64,000 nucleotides of DNA from Argopecten irradians (GCF_041381155.1 NC_091134.1:64224902-64288901), one strand, 5' to 3'. Shown: positions 1-13,129, counted from the first letter of the stretch. Notes: generated by a model from the sequence alone, not told the origin. Numbers and translations: made by a program.

Positions 1-97
1 TACTGCTTGATTGACAATAGAGCAATAAGCTAAAATTCAAATACAAGACTTCTCGATTATTGTGTATACTAACAAGAAGTATTCTAATTTATTGTAG

Positions 98-1770
98 GCC
101 ACACGATCAGGAGGGACTATGGTGGTGATTGGTCATGGACCTGATGAGGTCTCATTCCCTGTAGCCAGTGTTATCACCAGAGAAATCACACTGAAGGGAT
201 CATTCCGATACATGAACACGTATGTACAAAACAATATCCCTACCAGAGTTTGATTGGACTGGAACATTAGCCAGTGATCTAACAGTCACATTTGTGTCTG
301 ACAACTTGATTATGTTTCATGGACTTATTCTACTTAAAAGGACAATTCACTCAGGCTAATTCTTTTACATAACCAAGAATTAAAATTGTATTGTTCTACA
401 TTTCTTATGAAACATAGAACATAAAATATTGACAAATTCCACGTCATTGTTAGTATTTTAATTGATACCGTTGAAATTACAAATTGTTGATCAATACGAT
501 TAAGCAGGTACAGTATGTACTCTGTACCCATATCCGAGCCAAAGTCACGCATGTTAAACAAATGAACTACATAACCAATGGGGAGGTAATAAAATGATTT
601 TTAGGCAAGACAATTCACCTAATAAGGTAAACACACTACTGTCAGAGCGATTTGAGCAGTTCCAGACAAAAATTACATTACTCTTCGAGCAAGGGACAGG
701 GTTTGGCATACAAGACATTCGACCACAATGTGTAATGGTGGACAGGGAGCGAGTTTGAACATTTCACCACAATGGGCTTTTCTGGCATATCACAGTAAAA
801 CCGACTGATCTAAATTCCATTAGAACTGGGTTTTTTCCGATATATGTATAAATTTCAATGCTCTCTCTTAGACTGAATTGTCCCTTAAAATACCAAAAAG
901 CTTGACGAGTTGAAACTATAAAATCACTTATTAAATTAGTCCTAGCCAAAGCTTTAGTGTAAAATGAACAAATACCTGGCATCATTGGACTTAGAAACTC
1001 AAATTTTGTTATTTTATGGTAAACTAGAACTGTCAGTCTTGTAGCTAGCTTGAATAAATTTTGGATACATTATGGTTTATGAAAGTATATTAATTTGACA
1101 TATTCTGGTATATATAAAATAAGGAAGCGCTATGGACTAGAGATCTACTGTTAACCAATTTATATTCCCGACAAACAATTTCACGAAAGAGCTCCAAGTG
1201 AATTCAAATTTTTAGCAAATAATTGTATAATAAAAACCCAATTGTCAGCAAGAGCTCTTGATTGTGAATTTATGTTTTCATGAGTATGTCGAAAAACGAA
1301 ATGAAGATGAGATATACTGTTAGATGGCAGGATTCTAAATGGTATACAGAAATTGTCAAAATTGTCTCTAGTCTCTCTTGTTCGAGTTTCCTTTAGTTTC
1401 ATCTGCAGCACCAACTTCACTAGCCAAGGGTATTCAGTATGATACTCTCCATGCTCTCCGTGCAGGGATCAGTACAATACTCTCCCTGCTCACTGAATAC
1501 CATTGACCAGCGAAGTTGCTTCAGCACTAGAAGTTAGCATCCTGAACTTCTGCTGGTTGTATACATACTACTGATAGTAATGCTATATGATATTAATTTC
1601 TTTCCTCCTACAGTTGGCCAACATGTCTGGAGATGATGTCTTGTGGAAAGATAGATGTTAAACCACTCATCACACACATGTTTTCTCTTGAGGAAACTCT
1701 GAAGGCCTTCGAAACTGCCAAATCTGGTGAAGGGGTCAAGGTCATTATTGACTGTGAGAAGAAACAGTGA
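98..1770 (+). CDS. SORD: Sorbitol dehydrogenase, last two coding exons
   Basis: Two exons, 98-219 and 1614-1770, lie between good splice sites (acceptor ATTGTAG before 98, donor GTATGT at 220, acceptor CTACAG before 1614) and join in phase within a Thr codon. They encode the C-terminal part of a zinc-dependent medium-chain polyol dehydrogenase, which oxidises sorbitol to fructose with NAD+ in the cytosol. The first exon reads TRSGGTMVVIGHGPDEV, the end of the Rossmann domain; the second holds KIDVKPLITHMFSLEE and AFETAKSG, the usual SORD C-terminus, then Lys-Lys-Gln and a TGA stop. The catalytic zinc site and the start lie upstream of the window. The intron holds two short TIR elements. Family assignment is firm from memory of vertebrate SORD; paralogue identity is open. 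Confidence 0.9.
334..888. mobile_element. TTAA-flanked MITE, family A copy 1
   Basis: A 555-bp element in the last SORD intron. It starts TTAAAAGGACAATTCA and ends TGAATTGTCCCTTAA, so it has inverted ends inside a TTAA duplication. The right 350 bp (from about 540) recurs at 16930-17301 and, in part, at 24653-24805. No coding capacity. The TTAA target suggests mobilisation by a piggyBac-like transposase; that is inference. Confidence 0.8.
1412..1518. mobile_element. Small palindromic MITE, family E copy 1
   Basis: About 107 bp with inverted ends: CAACTTCACTAGCCAAGGG on the left and a mirrored CCATTGACCAGCGAAGTTG on the right. The interior carries short GATACTCTCC and CAGGGA repeats. A diverged relative lies at 51283-51400. 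Confidence 0.6.
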
Positions 1771-1847
1771 TCAGACTAAAACTGAGTGTAATCTGTAAAT
1801 ACATCAAGCTTTGAACAAGACATATTCCTTCCAGCATTTGTATTAAC

Positions 1848-1853
1848 AATAAA
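1848..1853 (+). promoter_or_regulatory. Polyadenylation signal of SORD
   Basis: AATAAA lies 78 bases after the SORD stop codon, in AT-rich sequence. It is the first canonical signal downstream and fits a short 3' UTR. Confidence 0.7.
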
Positions 1854-2457
1854 GCATTTAACATTTAAACCAGATTTGTACTTATATTTGAAACAAATTG
1901 CTGCATTGCATTAATATTAAGAAAGTTTACAATAAATTACCCATTGATATCTTTAAAATATGTTTTACGAGGTTATATTATAATGGGAGACTAGGGTTGT
2001 AACCAGGGACATTCCTGACTTGAAGACAGAGTCTCGTCCAATCAGCCAGATACTCACCAATCATGATCAATCTGTGGTTACGTTATTTTTCCATAAACAG
2101 ATTTGTATAATAATTATTCATTTTTATTTTTCATATTCAATACATGTATTTAAAATTAAAAATAATATGGAAACATTTTTTAATCCACTGTTTTAATAAA
2201 ACTTTCCAACCGTTCCTTTCAGTTCCTTAAATAAATGCGGAAGTTAGAATGAAGTAAAAAATAACACTCTCTTTTCTTACAATAATTTTAATTTCAAAAT
2301 TGACCTTCTAAATATGGATAACAGCACAGCACTGATTTTCTGTCGACAGAGACAAGTGTTTATCACGCAGTTTCAACTTTTTCTGTTGTAATTCCACATA
2401 AACAGAAAGTTGACTCAGTTTCTCATCATGTCATTCAAAGACAAGACCACCAAGACA
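1854..2457. other. Intergenic gap between convergent genes
   Basis: Tail-to-tail spacer of SORD (+) and ATP5PB (-). AT-rich. It probably holds the ATP5PB 3' UTR; an AATAAA on the minus strand lies at 2123-2128. Nothing else recognised. Confidence 0.5.
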
Positions 2458-5400
2458 CTACGTAGCAGTGTTGGTTTTAGCTAACTCACGAAGATTGGCT
2501 AAACAACTGTCCATCACCTGTTTCTCCTGTAAAACAATCACAAATAATTTCCATGAAAAAATACAAATGACTTGAATGACTGATCTGCACAAAAACTACA
2601 CATATAATTGTCTTTTTGGAAATACAAAAATGTAAAATAAAAATGAGTGAAGCTTATATTTTGTCTATAAAATGTTACTATCATTTTGGGGTTGAGTACA
2701 GTGGACCCTCGATAATCCAGACAACTTTGTTCCCTGCCTAAACCGTCCGAATTACAAATTTTCTGGACTGCCAAATTTGGTGTTCTTGGTCAATTAATTT
2801 ATATTAAATAGTCATGTACGAGCTACTCCCCTTGACCTTGTAATCAAAGGTTTTTATGTAATTTATGTGTACTAAAATAAATAGTTATTATTACGATAAG
2901 AATATGATATAAACATATTTTTAAAAGACAAAACCAAAAGCCATCGTTGTTTGAGTATGATGTATGCCAGTATAGCCATGTATACTACTTTTGATCAGTC
3001 ATACAGCAAATTAAGTTTCAAAATGCCTAACCAATGATCTTTAACTGCGTACTTGGTCTAACCACGATAATGAAAAGTTATAAACATTTTTATGGACTAA
3101 TGGAATTGTTATATTGTATTTTGTGTGTTTTTATTCACCATTTCCACAAATCTTTGCTTTCTGACTTATAGACGTTTTGTAAGAACTACGTGCATGTGTT
3201 CATATCTAACTTCCGTGCACAAGTCACACACATACGCGTCGTGTATATGGCATGTGCCGTAGCCTGTACGTAATACACCATAGACGACAAATTTGAATAG
3301 GTTTATATAAATTTTAAAAACTTATTAGTTTTGTGAGCAGTACTTTATTGTACCCGAAAATCGGAGCGGTACATTTTGCATGAGAAAGATATCTTTAGGA
3401 TACATTTTACGTACCCAAGCTCAAACTGCGTGTTTAAAAGTGTGTGTGTAAAAATGCAATGCGTATCTCCTAAAGAAAACCAAAGAACCGTTACATGACT
3501 GTATGAACTCGTGACAAATGTGTACATTTAAACCACTGTGGCTATGACCTGGCAGTTGTTGCTATGACAACACACTCAGTGTCATGCAGTAGTGTGTATT
3601 TTACACATGACTGAAGCTGGCCTTGGATTTTCTCGGCACATGCCGACAGAAAATAGTCCTGATTATTGCTGGAATTTATTAATGAAAACTACATTCTGTT
3701 TTCAAAATGGAGTTCCGGATTCGGAATCCAAATTTCCAGACTAGTGAGTATAAATAATGTTACGGAAATCTGTTCCCTGACATTTCCATCCAGATCGTGA
3801 GTTTTCCTAACTATCGGCATCCGGATTATCAGGGGTCCACTGTACTACAAAATTAATATAATTATCACGTTTTACCTACCGACCTATATACGTACTTTGA
3901 CTAACTGAAATCTGTGAAAAAGTGTCTCTTTTAAAGGGATATGATGTTCAAATAGTGATCGGTGAAGAAAGGAATGATACAAGTAGTGATAGATATCAAA
4001 CAAACTTACCAGCTGTGGGGTGATGCTGCTGTATACAGACTGTGTGATCCATTTGGCCATGTGTCCCTGTTCAAAGCTCTTCTTTGAATTAGCAATGGAT
4101 ACCTGATAGTCCTGTGGAAACATAAAATTTAGATATATGCCGGTACTGATAAATGCTTCTACTCAAATCTTTAGATGTATACAGATAAATGCTTTTACTG
4201 ATACAAATGTACACTGCAAATATAATCGACATGGTAGAAAAGGAATCGTGCTATCAATTCAGGTCGTATTTTTTGATTGAATAATATAAAGTAAAACATG
4301 TTTATAACAAACATGCTTACAAAGAATTCATGGTTATAACATAGTGATTTTCTTTCCCTGCCAATGTTACTATATATCTTTAATATTTGTATATAAAATC
4401 ATTTTGTGGTTCCCATTACCAAGAGGTTTGTTATAACTGTGTTTTATTGTAAGTATACTAACCAGTTTGCGCTTGGCCTCTTCATACAAAGACTTGAGTC
4501 TCTGTCTGTATTCTATTTCAAGCTGTAAGGCTACATTCTCCTGTAAACAAAGACAATATTAAATCTACACTGCAGTAACTTTGAGTAACTTTCAGTTACT
4601 CAATTAAGTATTTGACATATTTTTATAGTATTCAAAAAAGTCTCTGATATTTTAAAACAAACTTATAAATACTGATTACAATTAAGTTTAGTTTGTTCAG
4701 TGAGTGGATAAGACAGACTGTTCCATGAACAAGCTACATCAATATATTAATGGTATGTAGTTATGATTTTTATATTTGTTACACACAAAAATTTGTTTAG
4801 AAATATCCAAACCTTTTTGGCCTCAAATGAATATTCCAGTCCCTCCTGCTGGTACATCAGTGTTCGTCTTTGCTCAATATTGGCGTTCATTTCTTGTGCA
4901 AATTCTGTAATTGGCTTGTACCAAAACGACTCCATAACCTGAAAAAATCACAATGTCACCGTCATAAGGTAGCTGTAACTGGGTGGATCCACCATATGTT
5001 TCTATGTAGATTACACCATGCAAATACTTAAAGGTTACATCCATAGGATGTTTCAAATCAAATGCAATAATGAAAAAGAAAGTAGTTTGTAATATATGTA
5101 AAGAGATATTCCTTTGCTTCACTTTGGAAATCAGAAAGTGTTGAAATTCTAAATATGAAATGAGCATATAGTTAGTCCCAATGTATAACTAAGTGATAAT
5201 TATAGATCAAGACCTGTAGAAAGTCACAGATAACACATACAGGGACAAATGAGATGAGCAATTTGTACAGTCTATGAACGAAAGTTTAAATTCTTACCTC
5301 ACGTTTATCATCAACAAATTTTTTGACCAAATCAGCCATTTTTGTAGTTTTTGCTATGAAGTGTGCACCTCCAAAAACAAAAACAGCAACACCCCATTCA

Positions 5401-8400
5401 TAATCAGGCTTTAAATATTCATGAGAAAATAGGAAGGCAGGTGTCCCAAGCAACAGAATGTATGGACCTGAAAATACAAAGAAACAACCATTTAATACTA
5501 GTTTTAAATTGACTATATGCAAATATTCAACTAATTATAAAAAGCTTGCTGGACAGGTATCATATTTATTTCATGTTCAATCTGTATTATATACATTGGT
5601 GTTTCACGGATGGCCTGAATCTGTTTTCTAAACATAGAAAGTATTAATATAGCTATATCTAGTCATGTGTTTCTCAATCTGATTAAAATACAGAACCTTA
5701 TAACACTCCGTTCAATAGAGGATCTGACAACATCCCATAGGGGGTCATGTTCAGATGACCTTGTACCACCTTCAGACAACTTTTTCAAACTATTTCGTCC
5801 CCAGTCAAGATTCTGGCAGCAGCAGTTTGATTGGCCATTTTGCAAAGGTCACCAGAACATTACCCTTAATGGGATGTTGTCAGATCCTCTGATTAAATAT
5901 GGTGATAATAAGGATCTGTATTTTAATCAGATTATGTGTTTCTATTTCCCATCTTGATCTATTAAGCTTTGAATTTTATGCTTTCATATCAAATCGACAA
6001 TTTAAAAAGCAAGGGAAGAGAACTATTTTAATATGCAAATACATTCATATATAAAGTATTTTGATGTAATTTTTATAAGTGATTGTATTATCCTAGACAA
6101 CTGTGGATCACACAGTGATACACACTCTGACTCAGATCAGTATCTAATACATACCCATGATCCCTGTCTTATTGTAAAAGGTCTCGAATAAAGACTCGGG
6201 GAAAACGATGTGTCTGAGTTTGGGTGGATCCACCACTTGTTTGAATGGTGGGAAATTTTTGAGGTCTCTATCTGGGCCATAGAAAATGTCACTGACTTCC
6301 TTCCACACAGCAACTCTTTCTTCTATAGAGGGTATAGGAGGCCGCAAGTGATTCACTCTGCGATGACCAACCCTTCCATAGTCAACATTTCCAATACTAG
6401 CTTTCTGTTCTACGTCACATCTGAAAGGGAAACAAATCAAATATATCATTTTCTCTTTGAGGCCTTTGATATTTTCTGTCAGTAAATGTTAAAACATTGC
6501 AATAGAACTTTGGTTTTGTCTACATCCATTCTTCATGATTTAACTATTTATTCCATATTTTTTTTTTATTTAGCAATTAGGAAATCAAACATTTACACAA
6601 ATAGTTGTTTACTGAACTTACTTTGGGCTGGCCAAAAGAACTCTTGCTGCATTAGCTCCTGAAAACCAAAATAATACAATTTAATTAAAAGAATAATTCA
6701 AAAATATTAAATCAAAGTTAAAACCTTACTATACACTTGTTGGTAAATGTACCTTTAAACGAGAGATCCCAGATCTAGTGGGGAAAAAGTTAGTTTTCAA
6801 CGATTAAGATTATTTTAGTTGTAACAATTCTGTATTGGATCAATCACTGGGACAGTTTGGGTAGCTCAATTGATACAGTACTCCACCGTCCTGCAAGGGT
6901 TAAATTCTGGTCTGGCTATGCAATATTGCATTTTTCCGCTCCCATTACATAGTCATTTGGTGCCTGTGACCAAAGTTCCTGTTTCAAGCATTAAAGATAT
7001 GCTTAGCAGGGGAATATCTGTGTCTGGGTCTGCAGGGCAAAGACTAAAAAGGGAGGGAAGATTGTAACGGCTCTGGACCAGCCCGATCACCGGAGACAAT
7101 GTAGCTCGGTTGGTAATCTAGAGCACTCCTGCTAGTGTTTGGAAAGTCATGAGTTTGATTTGGGACCTGGCTGTGCATTATTCCTATCCTACTACATTAT
7201 AACAAAACAATGATAGTGAAATACTGGGCTATATGCTATAGAGTAATCAGGAGTATAACTTGTAATATGCAAGTTAGTGGTTTTCACCTAGCCTGATCAC
7301 GACAGGCATCATGCTGTGTGCTGTAAAATTGTAGAACACCGTGTAGAACACCGTCTCATTATGTTGTACAAAGTCATCAACGGCCTAATAGCCACCCCCC
7401 CCTCCCCGTCTGTTTTTCTCAAAATACAATTTTACACACATATTTTCAAAGCTTGATAATTGACTGAAATATTAGAAACAACAACTTATTTTTAATATGT
7501 AAGTTTATATGGCTATCAATGGCCTCTATGTCGTTTCCACTCTTAAAAATACAACAATTGTTAATTTTTCACGCGAATGCGTGTAAATGAGGCCTAAAAA
7601 GGGCCAATTTTTGCATTTGAATTTCAACTTAAATACTTAATTTCAAAAAATTGTGTCGTTTAATTTTCTTTATTTTTTGTCCACATAATAAAACAGTTGT
7701 TTGGGTTATGATGAAAGAATATTAAAAAATTGACCGCGGAATTTTAGAGTAATTAGCCTTTCTATACCCCTACCCCTAAAAAAAAAGACTTTTTTCACAA
7801 TTATATTATTAGACCGAAATCGAGCGGTGATATTTTTATAAAGAACATCTTATATATTGAATATTATAAAGTGTAATAGGCTGATAATATGAATTGTTAT
7901 ACGGTAAACCTCCGGTTAATTCGAACCGCCGGATAGTTCGAACACACAATTTTTCCCAGAAAAAACTGTAATTCTTTAGCTAGTGATAGTTCGAACACTG
8001 ACTTTTTATAATCAATCCTATTTCGGATAGTTCGAACACGTCAAATTATGAACGCACAGTAAGATTTTTGTCTGCAAATCGGCGCAATGGGGTCACCAAA
8101 AATGGCGATATATTTAGCATATTGCAACCGTTTTGATGTTTGGAATAAAGATTGTATAATTGATCATTATTATGACCATACGAAAGATAAGTAATGAACA
8201 TTTTAAGCCATAAATAAAAATTATTATGCAGATATCGTACACAAAGCAGCAAGGCCAAATGTTTAATCTTAGGCCCCGACAATGTATATTTAAATTTGCT
8301 GTACCTGATGGAAACACATGGAAGAAATCGCCAATGTTTGTTAAGTCCAGTCAAGATAAGGATATCAGTTTAAGTTGACATTAAAATATGCATTCAATCT

Positions 8401-11374
8401 ATCTTTAATCAGCCGATCAAGGTGTTAAATTACCTGTAAACACGTGCCTCACACTGGCTTGGACAGGCCAGTTATGAGGTGTCACAGCGAGCATCAACAG
8501 CCAGCCGCTGGGTCACAGCAAGTGGGTGTGATTACATATTCAGCTCTAGCCAAAACAATCCACGTGTTGGGTAATTAAACAATAGAAACGTAGCTTTTCA
8601 TCAGGTTAAAACTAGTTACGTAATTTTAGAAGCAGACAATATGCAATCAGGTTTTGGACAATCTGACAGTCACTGTGCGATTGTGACCTAATTTTACGAA
8701 TGAATGTAAACAAATTTTTCAACAGCAGTTTCGTAAATGCAACCGGACTTTCTTTAACTAAAAGTAAATAAATAGATTTACATTTGTTACGAAATATAAC
8801 AAAGATCTAACTAGATTTTCTGTGGTTTAAATAAAGTTTCTATCTCGGTTAACAGACGTCGATGTAAATTATAGGCTGCGATCATGAACGGTGCTGTTTG
8901 GGGCCTTGTCCATGTGCACATATGCATGCAGCTTCTGCTACGCAATTAATTATAAATTCACAAAGTAAATGCTCATGTTTACGAAAAAATGATTGAATAA
9001 ATTACGGTATCTTCAGGAAACTAAATACTTTCCCTATAGATTTTCTGCCTTACATTGCTTATGCCAGGTACATCGGTACGAAAAACTGGTTTTTACCGAT
9101 TTCAACTCGGATAGTTCGAACTCACGATTTTTTCCTGAAGCTTAATTTCGGATAATTCGAACTGGTCCATCAATATTAATTTAATTTTGTTCGAACTAAC
9201 CGAAAGTTTACAGTACCTGTTACCTGTTTTATGTCACGATGAAACCGATTTGATGCTATACAAAGCTAAGAAATGACACAAATAAGCCATTATTTTGCCT
9301 GGATATCATATCTGAGAAATGAATATGGAAAATTCCTGTAAAGATTCTACTTCAATTACCCTTTAGACAATCCATGATTTTATATTGTTTTAGCGGAAAC
9401 ATATTTTATCAAAATCTATCTTTCCATCGTCAAGATATCTTAGCTTCAATAGTTGTTTGAGGCAGATATTCAAGCATAAATTTGAATTTGGCGCCAAAAT
9501 TGTAACGATGAAAAGCGTCTATGTAACAACGATCGAAGTTGATAACTTCAACTTGGTCACAACAATGTCGATAAAATCGATGTCATCATACACAACTGTA
9601 TGTCTTTGTATGTTTTTTGAGGAGATATCTACATATCTAATACATGTAGATATATATTTATAATCTGAAGTGAACTAAAACAGATTTTTGGATCCTCAAT
9701 ATAACCTATACGGCAAGTATACGCCTAAGAAAAAAAATCTCTTATTCTGAATCCTCGATCTACGTTCAGCTGATTACTGTAGACAGGAAAATAATTAGTC
9801 TATGCCTACATGTACATGTTTAGTTTCTATATCACAGATATAATACTGATGTTGACACTAGCTTACATGTGCTTTTTCGTAAGATAGTTTTTGATCAACT
9901 GAATCAGAGTACTTCCTTGTATTTTTTCAAAATGGGAAATACATGCATCATCTAATTACAGTAGTTAGGCCTATGTTTTATCGTACATGTATACAGTAAA
10001 TAAAATCTTGTTTCCCGAACGTATTAGTGCTTATTGAGGATCATATTAGCTAAACATGATACATGTAGACCTAAATACGCAATATTCATGAAATATACTA
10101 ACTTGCACATGTACAAATTGAACGAAAAGTAGGGGTGGGGCGATGGAGAGATGAAAATATTTATGTATCTGTAGTTTTATACTAGAGGATTACTCGGCAA
10201 AATTGGAATATCTTGATTTAATTATGCATCTCCCTTAAAACACATGTATATTAAGGATCAAATATTCACAGTTTAACGGAGTTGAGCAGAAAATGTTTTA
10301 ACCACTTGATTGTTATGAAATCTCATTTTATTCAGTACAAGATCGAGACGGTATCGGCATATATCAGCCGTTTGTATGAGTTATGTAATGTGCTTCTCAA
10401 AAGATACATGTAGCTTCATGTTATATTAGCCTAGCCCAATTCAAATATCTGAAAACATTATTTTTTTCTAGTTTGTCGAAACTAGGTCCTACACCTACCG
10501 TACAAACTTTGATTTTCACCCGGTATCAAGCTTTAGGCAAACCGAACTATTAAAGTACAGTATCGACAAATACGCAGTTTATCGACTATACTATCCTGAT
10601 TTTAACATTAAAAGGTAAGATATCGTTAGACGGATAACATATAGATCGCTCTTCTTCATAATCTTAGTCACAAAAGAGTTTTCATGTGCAGTTCTGAATG
10701 CAATCATTGACCCAAGGAGGTCCGAACGAACGGCGCATTCGACCAATGTTCGGAACGTCCTTAAGCAATATCTGTGAAACATCTACAGATGTAGAGGACT
10801 TTCGCCAAAACCTCAAAAAACATTTCTAAATCCGCCACTACCATCCATGAGCATAATTTTCAGTATAGAAGGAAGCCCATTATTAAACAGATACAGATGC
10901 AGTTGTGACATTTCTGACACGCAGCAGTAAGTATACTTGGTTAACACTATTCCCATTGTATATGTTGTATATTGAATAGGCCTACTGTCAACGATAACCT
11001 TCAGACATGGCATGCCTACTGGCTAGCCTAGCAATTTCGTGGTTCCTGCTGCACGGACTCTGAATTTCAGGATAAGCAAAAACACTGAGGAAAAAAGAGT
11101 TTCATACTGTCACGTATAAAAAGCAATGACTATCTTGTAATTCAAAACAAATTCAGAGGCTAAATTTGTCGACAAATTTGGATAAACCGGCAAGAGCACC
11201 GACCACACCGGGAGTCAAACCGGCATTACAATTAGATAGATTAGAGACAAATCCACACAATGCATATGTCTTTCCTTGGTTACGGTATTAAATATCATAT
11301 CTAGATACAAGTGCTTTCGATAGAATTTTCATACCTGCCCTGATGGTTTGGCTGACGGGTCGTAGTCGCATCAT
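2458..11374 (-). CDS. ATP5PB: Mitochondrial ATP synthase subunit b, eight coding exons
   Basis: Peripheral-stalk subunit b of the F1Fo ATP synthase in the mitochondrial inner membrane. Exons on the minus strand: 11374-11335, 6658-6622, 6420-6155, 5467-5298, 4938-4813, 4540-4463, 4111-4010, 2526-2458. All borders are GT-AG and the phases add to 888 nt, 295 aa plus stop. The start at 11374 gives MMRLRPVSQTIRAGANAARV, an Arg-rich matrix-targeting presequence; the frame stays open further upstream, but that stretch looks like 5' UTR. Exon 4 carries GPYILLLGTPAFLF and WGVAVFVFGGAHF, the paired membrane segments. Exons 5-8 are the long charged helix ending MDSCLANLRELAKTN, matching the vertebrate C-terminus. 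It is longer than the human precursor (256 aa), mainly before the membrane segments. Introns are loaded with mobile elements. Confidence 0.93.
2697..3844. mobile_element. Pogo/Tigger-type non-autonomous DNA transposon
   Basis: It starts CAGTGGACCCTCGATAATCC after TA and ends GGATTATCAGGGGTCCACTG before TA, the classic Tigger terminal motif with TA duplication. About 1.15 kb, no transposase frame. It lies in the last ATP5PB intron. Confidence 0.85.
5676..5933. mobile_element. Palindromic MITE in ATP5PB intron 3
   Basis: About 260 bp. Left end AATCTGATTAAAATACAGA is mirrored by TCTGTATTTTAATCAGATT on the right. Inside, GAGGATCTGACAACATCCCA is mirrored by GGGATGTTGTCAGATCCTC, so the terminal repeats are about 60 bp with a break. 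No coding. Confidence 0.75.
6850..7270 (+). mobile_element. tRNA-derived SINE with two tRNA-like heads
   Basis: Two Pol III promoter-like blocks follow each other. The first has an A box-like TAGCTCAATTGAT at 6862 and a B box-like GGTTAAATTCTGG near 6898. The second has TAGCTCGGTTGGT at 7102 and GAGTTTGATTTGG at 7151. Dimeric tRNA SINEs are known in molluscs. The 3' limit is uncertain. It lies in the long first intron of ATP5PB. Confidence 0.6.
7900..9215. mobile_element. Mariner/pogo-like non-autonomous element
   Basis: Left end TACGGTAAACCTCCGGTTA and right end TAACCGAAAGTTTACAGTA are imperfect inverted repeats within TA. The subterminal zones repeat the motif GGATAGTTCGAAC several times on both sides (7930-8040, 9110-9195). 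1.3 kb, no transposase frame. Confidence 0.75.
9216..11334. other. Remainder of ATP5PB intron 1
   Basis: AT-rich intron sequence. I see no second gene, RNA or clear repeat here. Confidence 0.5.
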
Positions 11375-11854
11375 GTTGGCGACCTTCTCGTCCTTCTCAG
11401 GAGTGCCCGGATGGCCGATGTTACCGTAAAGCGAACTGTGGTACACGATGTCGCAAAATGAAGTCGCAAACATGGGGACTACCAAAGAAAAGGCATTTCC
11501 AAAAAATAGATTAAGGTTCATGTAATGGCTTTAAACAGTGATATTCTGCAAGCCTAAAACTCATTACTGTGCTGCAATTGAACAGAACTAATTTCATTAA
11601 TTGTTGGTATATACCCTGGCTAACTGTCAGTCTTACTGTTGATATGTATTTTGTGAAGCTGCGTGTAAAATACAGTAAAATATGAGAAAAATGTATATTT
11701 CTGGAGAAGACATAGAACTCGTGTGAATTGCATTGATGGAACCAAATAATCATGCCATCGTGTTCAGTTGTGAATATGCCAGGTACTCCAACAGTTTGTT
11801 TGGCAAAATCGGACCAGCAAATAGCGCCGGGGCCTACTGTAGTAAATGCCTATA
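11375..11854. other. Upstream flank of ATP5PB
   Basis: Holds the 5' UTR of ATP5PB just above 11374 and presumably its promoter. No TATA box or other defined element could be picked with confidence. Confidence 0.35.
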
Positions 11855-12030
11855 AATGGCGGATCAAAAATATCGCATATAAGAAGCCATCTCAATTGAT
11901 ACAAATGTTTTTATAGACACCATAAGGTACTCTGAACATAACAAGAAGACTCTTCACGAAAAAAATAGTTCAAACAATCTGTTTGGGGCGAAAAATGCAA
12001 ATTTCCGGAAAGAGGCTCAAAGTCCACATT

Positions 12031-12438
12031 TTAAAGGCCCACTACCTTTCCGAAACGGCTTTTAATTTTCAAATTGGGAATGTAAAACTAGATCGGTAAT
12101 TTTGTAGAGTCGCAAAAGTTATTAACTTACCGTCAATACTACATGTATCACCACCTTCTGCACAATTTGATTAAAATAAATTTAAATGTTAATTTTCATA
12201 ACGCGGGTCGTCTTATGTTTCCCGCCGTCGTCCTAAATACCGCGCGGTAGTTGACTATCATTGCGTCAGACGGCAAAACAGCGAAATTACTCTCCACTGT
12301 TATCATATATTACGCAGGAAATCTTGCACATGTTTGGTGTTGTAACCTCATCTTAGGCCATCGGTATATATTTTCTGATGTTTTTAATGTTTTTAAGAAA
12401 CCTTCATATTTTGCTCTGGAAAGGTAGTGGGCCTTTAA
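12031..12438. mobile_element. TTAA-flanked MITE, family C
   Basis: 408 bp from TTAAAGGCCCACTACCTTTCC to GGAAAGGTAGTGGGCCTTTAA, near-perfect terminal repeats with TTAA on both sides. A lone right-end-like copy lies at 12885-12905. No coding. Confidence 0.85.
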
Positions 12439-12486
12439 CTATTTTTTTCGTAAATATTCTTCTTGTCATGTTCAGAGTACCTTATA

Positions 12487-12617
12487 GTCCGCTAAACCTG
12501 CCTATATTATAAGGCTTTTTTTATTTATTTTTTTTTTGCCTATATATATTAGGCAAAAAAAAAAAATAAAAAAAATAAAAAAAAGCCTAATAATATAGGC
12601 AGGTTTGGCGGACTAAG
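12487..12617. repeat. Foldback (hairpin) MITE
   Basis: About 130 bp, almost wholly palindromic: TCCGCTAAACCTGCCTATAT at the left is mirrored by ATATAGGCAGGTTTGGCGGA at the right, with A/T runs and TATATATA at the centre. GTACCTTATAG stands on both sides (12476-12486 and about 12618-12628), a likely 11-bp or shorter duplication. Confidence 0.85.
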
Positions 12618-12693
12618 TACCTTATAGTGTATATAAGAGCATTTGTATCAATTAAAATGTCTTCTTATACGCTATATTTGTGATCCGCCATTT

Positions 12694-12905
12694 AAAGCAT
12701 CTAAGAGCTTCTTTGATGTTTAGCAGCATTTTGCATTTGCATTTACAACAATAGAAATGCATACGCTAAGCATTAAATTGAACTAAATCTTTTACTATCA
12801 CTACGCCCGAAATAAATCTCGACTGTTTTTATATATAACGCATGTTTCATAATGCATGTTTTCAAGTAACCTTTAAATTTTCCTCCGGAAAGGTAGTGGG
12901 CCTTG
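12694..12905. repeat. Partial family C MITE end
   Basis: The stretch ends CCGGAAAGGTAGTGGGCCTT, the right terminus of family C, but no matching left terminus or TTAA was found. Probably a truncated copy. Confidence 0.45.
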
Positions 12906-13129
12906 ATGACACCGAACTATGTTTATTTGTGGATGTATTATATTTTGCCAATAATTGATTTGAATTATGACCATAAGAATAGACGATTGTTATTATACCA
13001 TGTATTTCATCTATGGTTCAATGTTTAAATTAGACAAAACGTACATAACCAAAATATGAGTTTTTGTTAATTAAAAAAAAATAAGTCGATTTCGGTCTAT
13101 CAATCGTTTTTTGTACCTGTTATAGACAC

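Larger units (their letters stand above)
11855..12693. mobile_element. Inverted-repeat element carrying two nested insertions
   Basis: Outer arms 11855-11975 and 12439-12693 are inverted copies: GGCGGATC...TATCGCATATAAGAAG on the left, with CTTCTTATACGCTATATTTG and GATCCGCC on the right, plus a shared motif around ATAAGGTACTCTGAACAT. The middle is occupied by a TTAA MITE (12031-12438) and the right arm is split by a foldback element (12487-12617). Confidence 0.65.

Noticed and set aside
8046-8354. 102-residue minus-strand frame inside the 7900-9215 element
   Set aside because: No recognisable motif and typical of AT-rich chance frames; not a transposase remnant I can identify.
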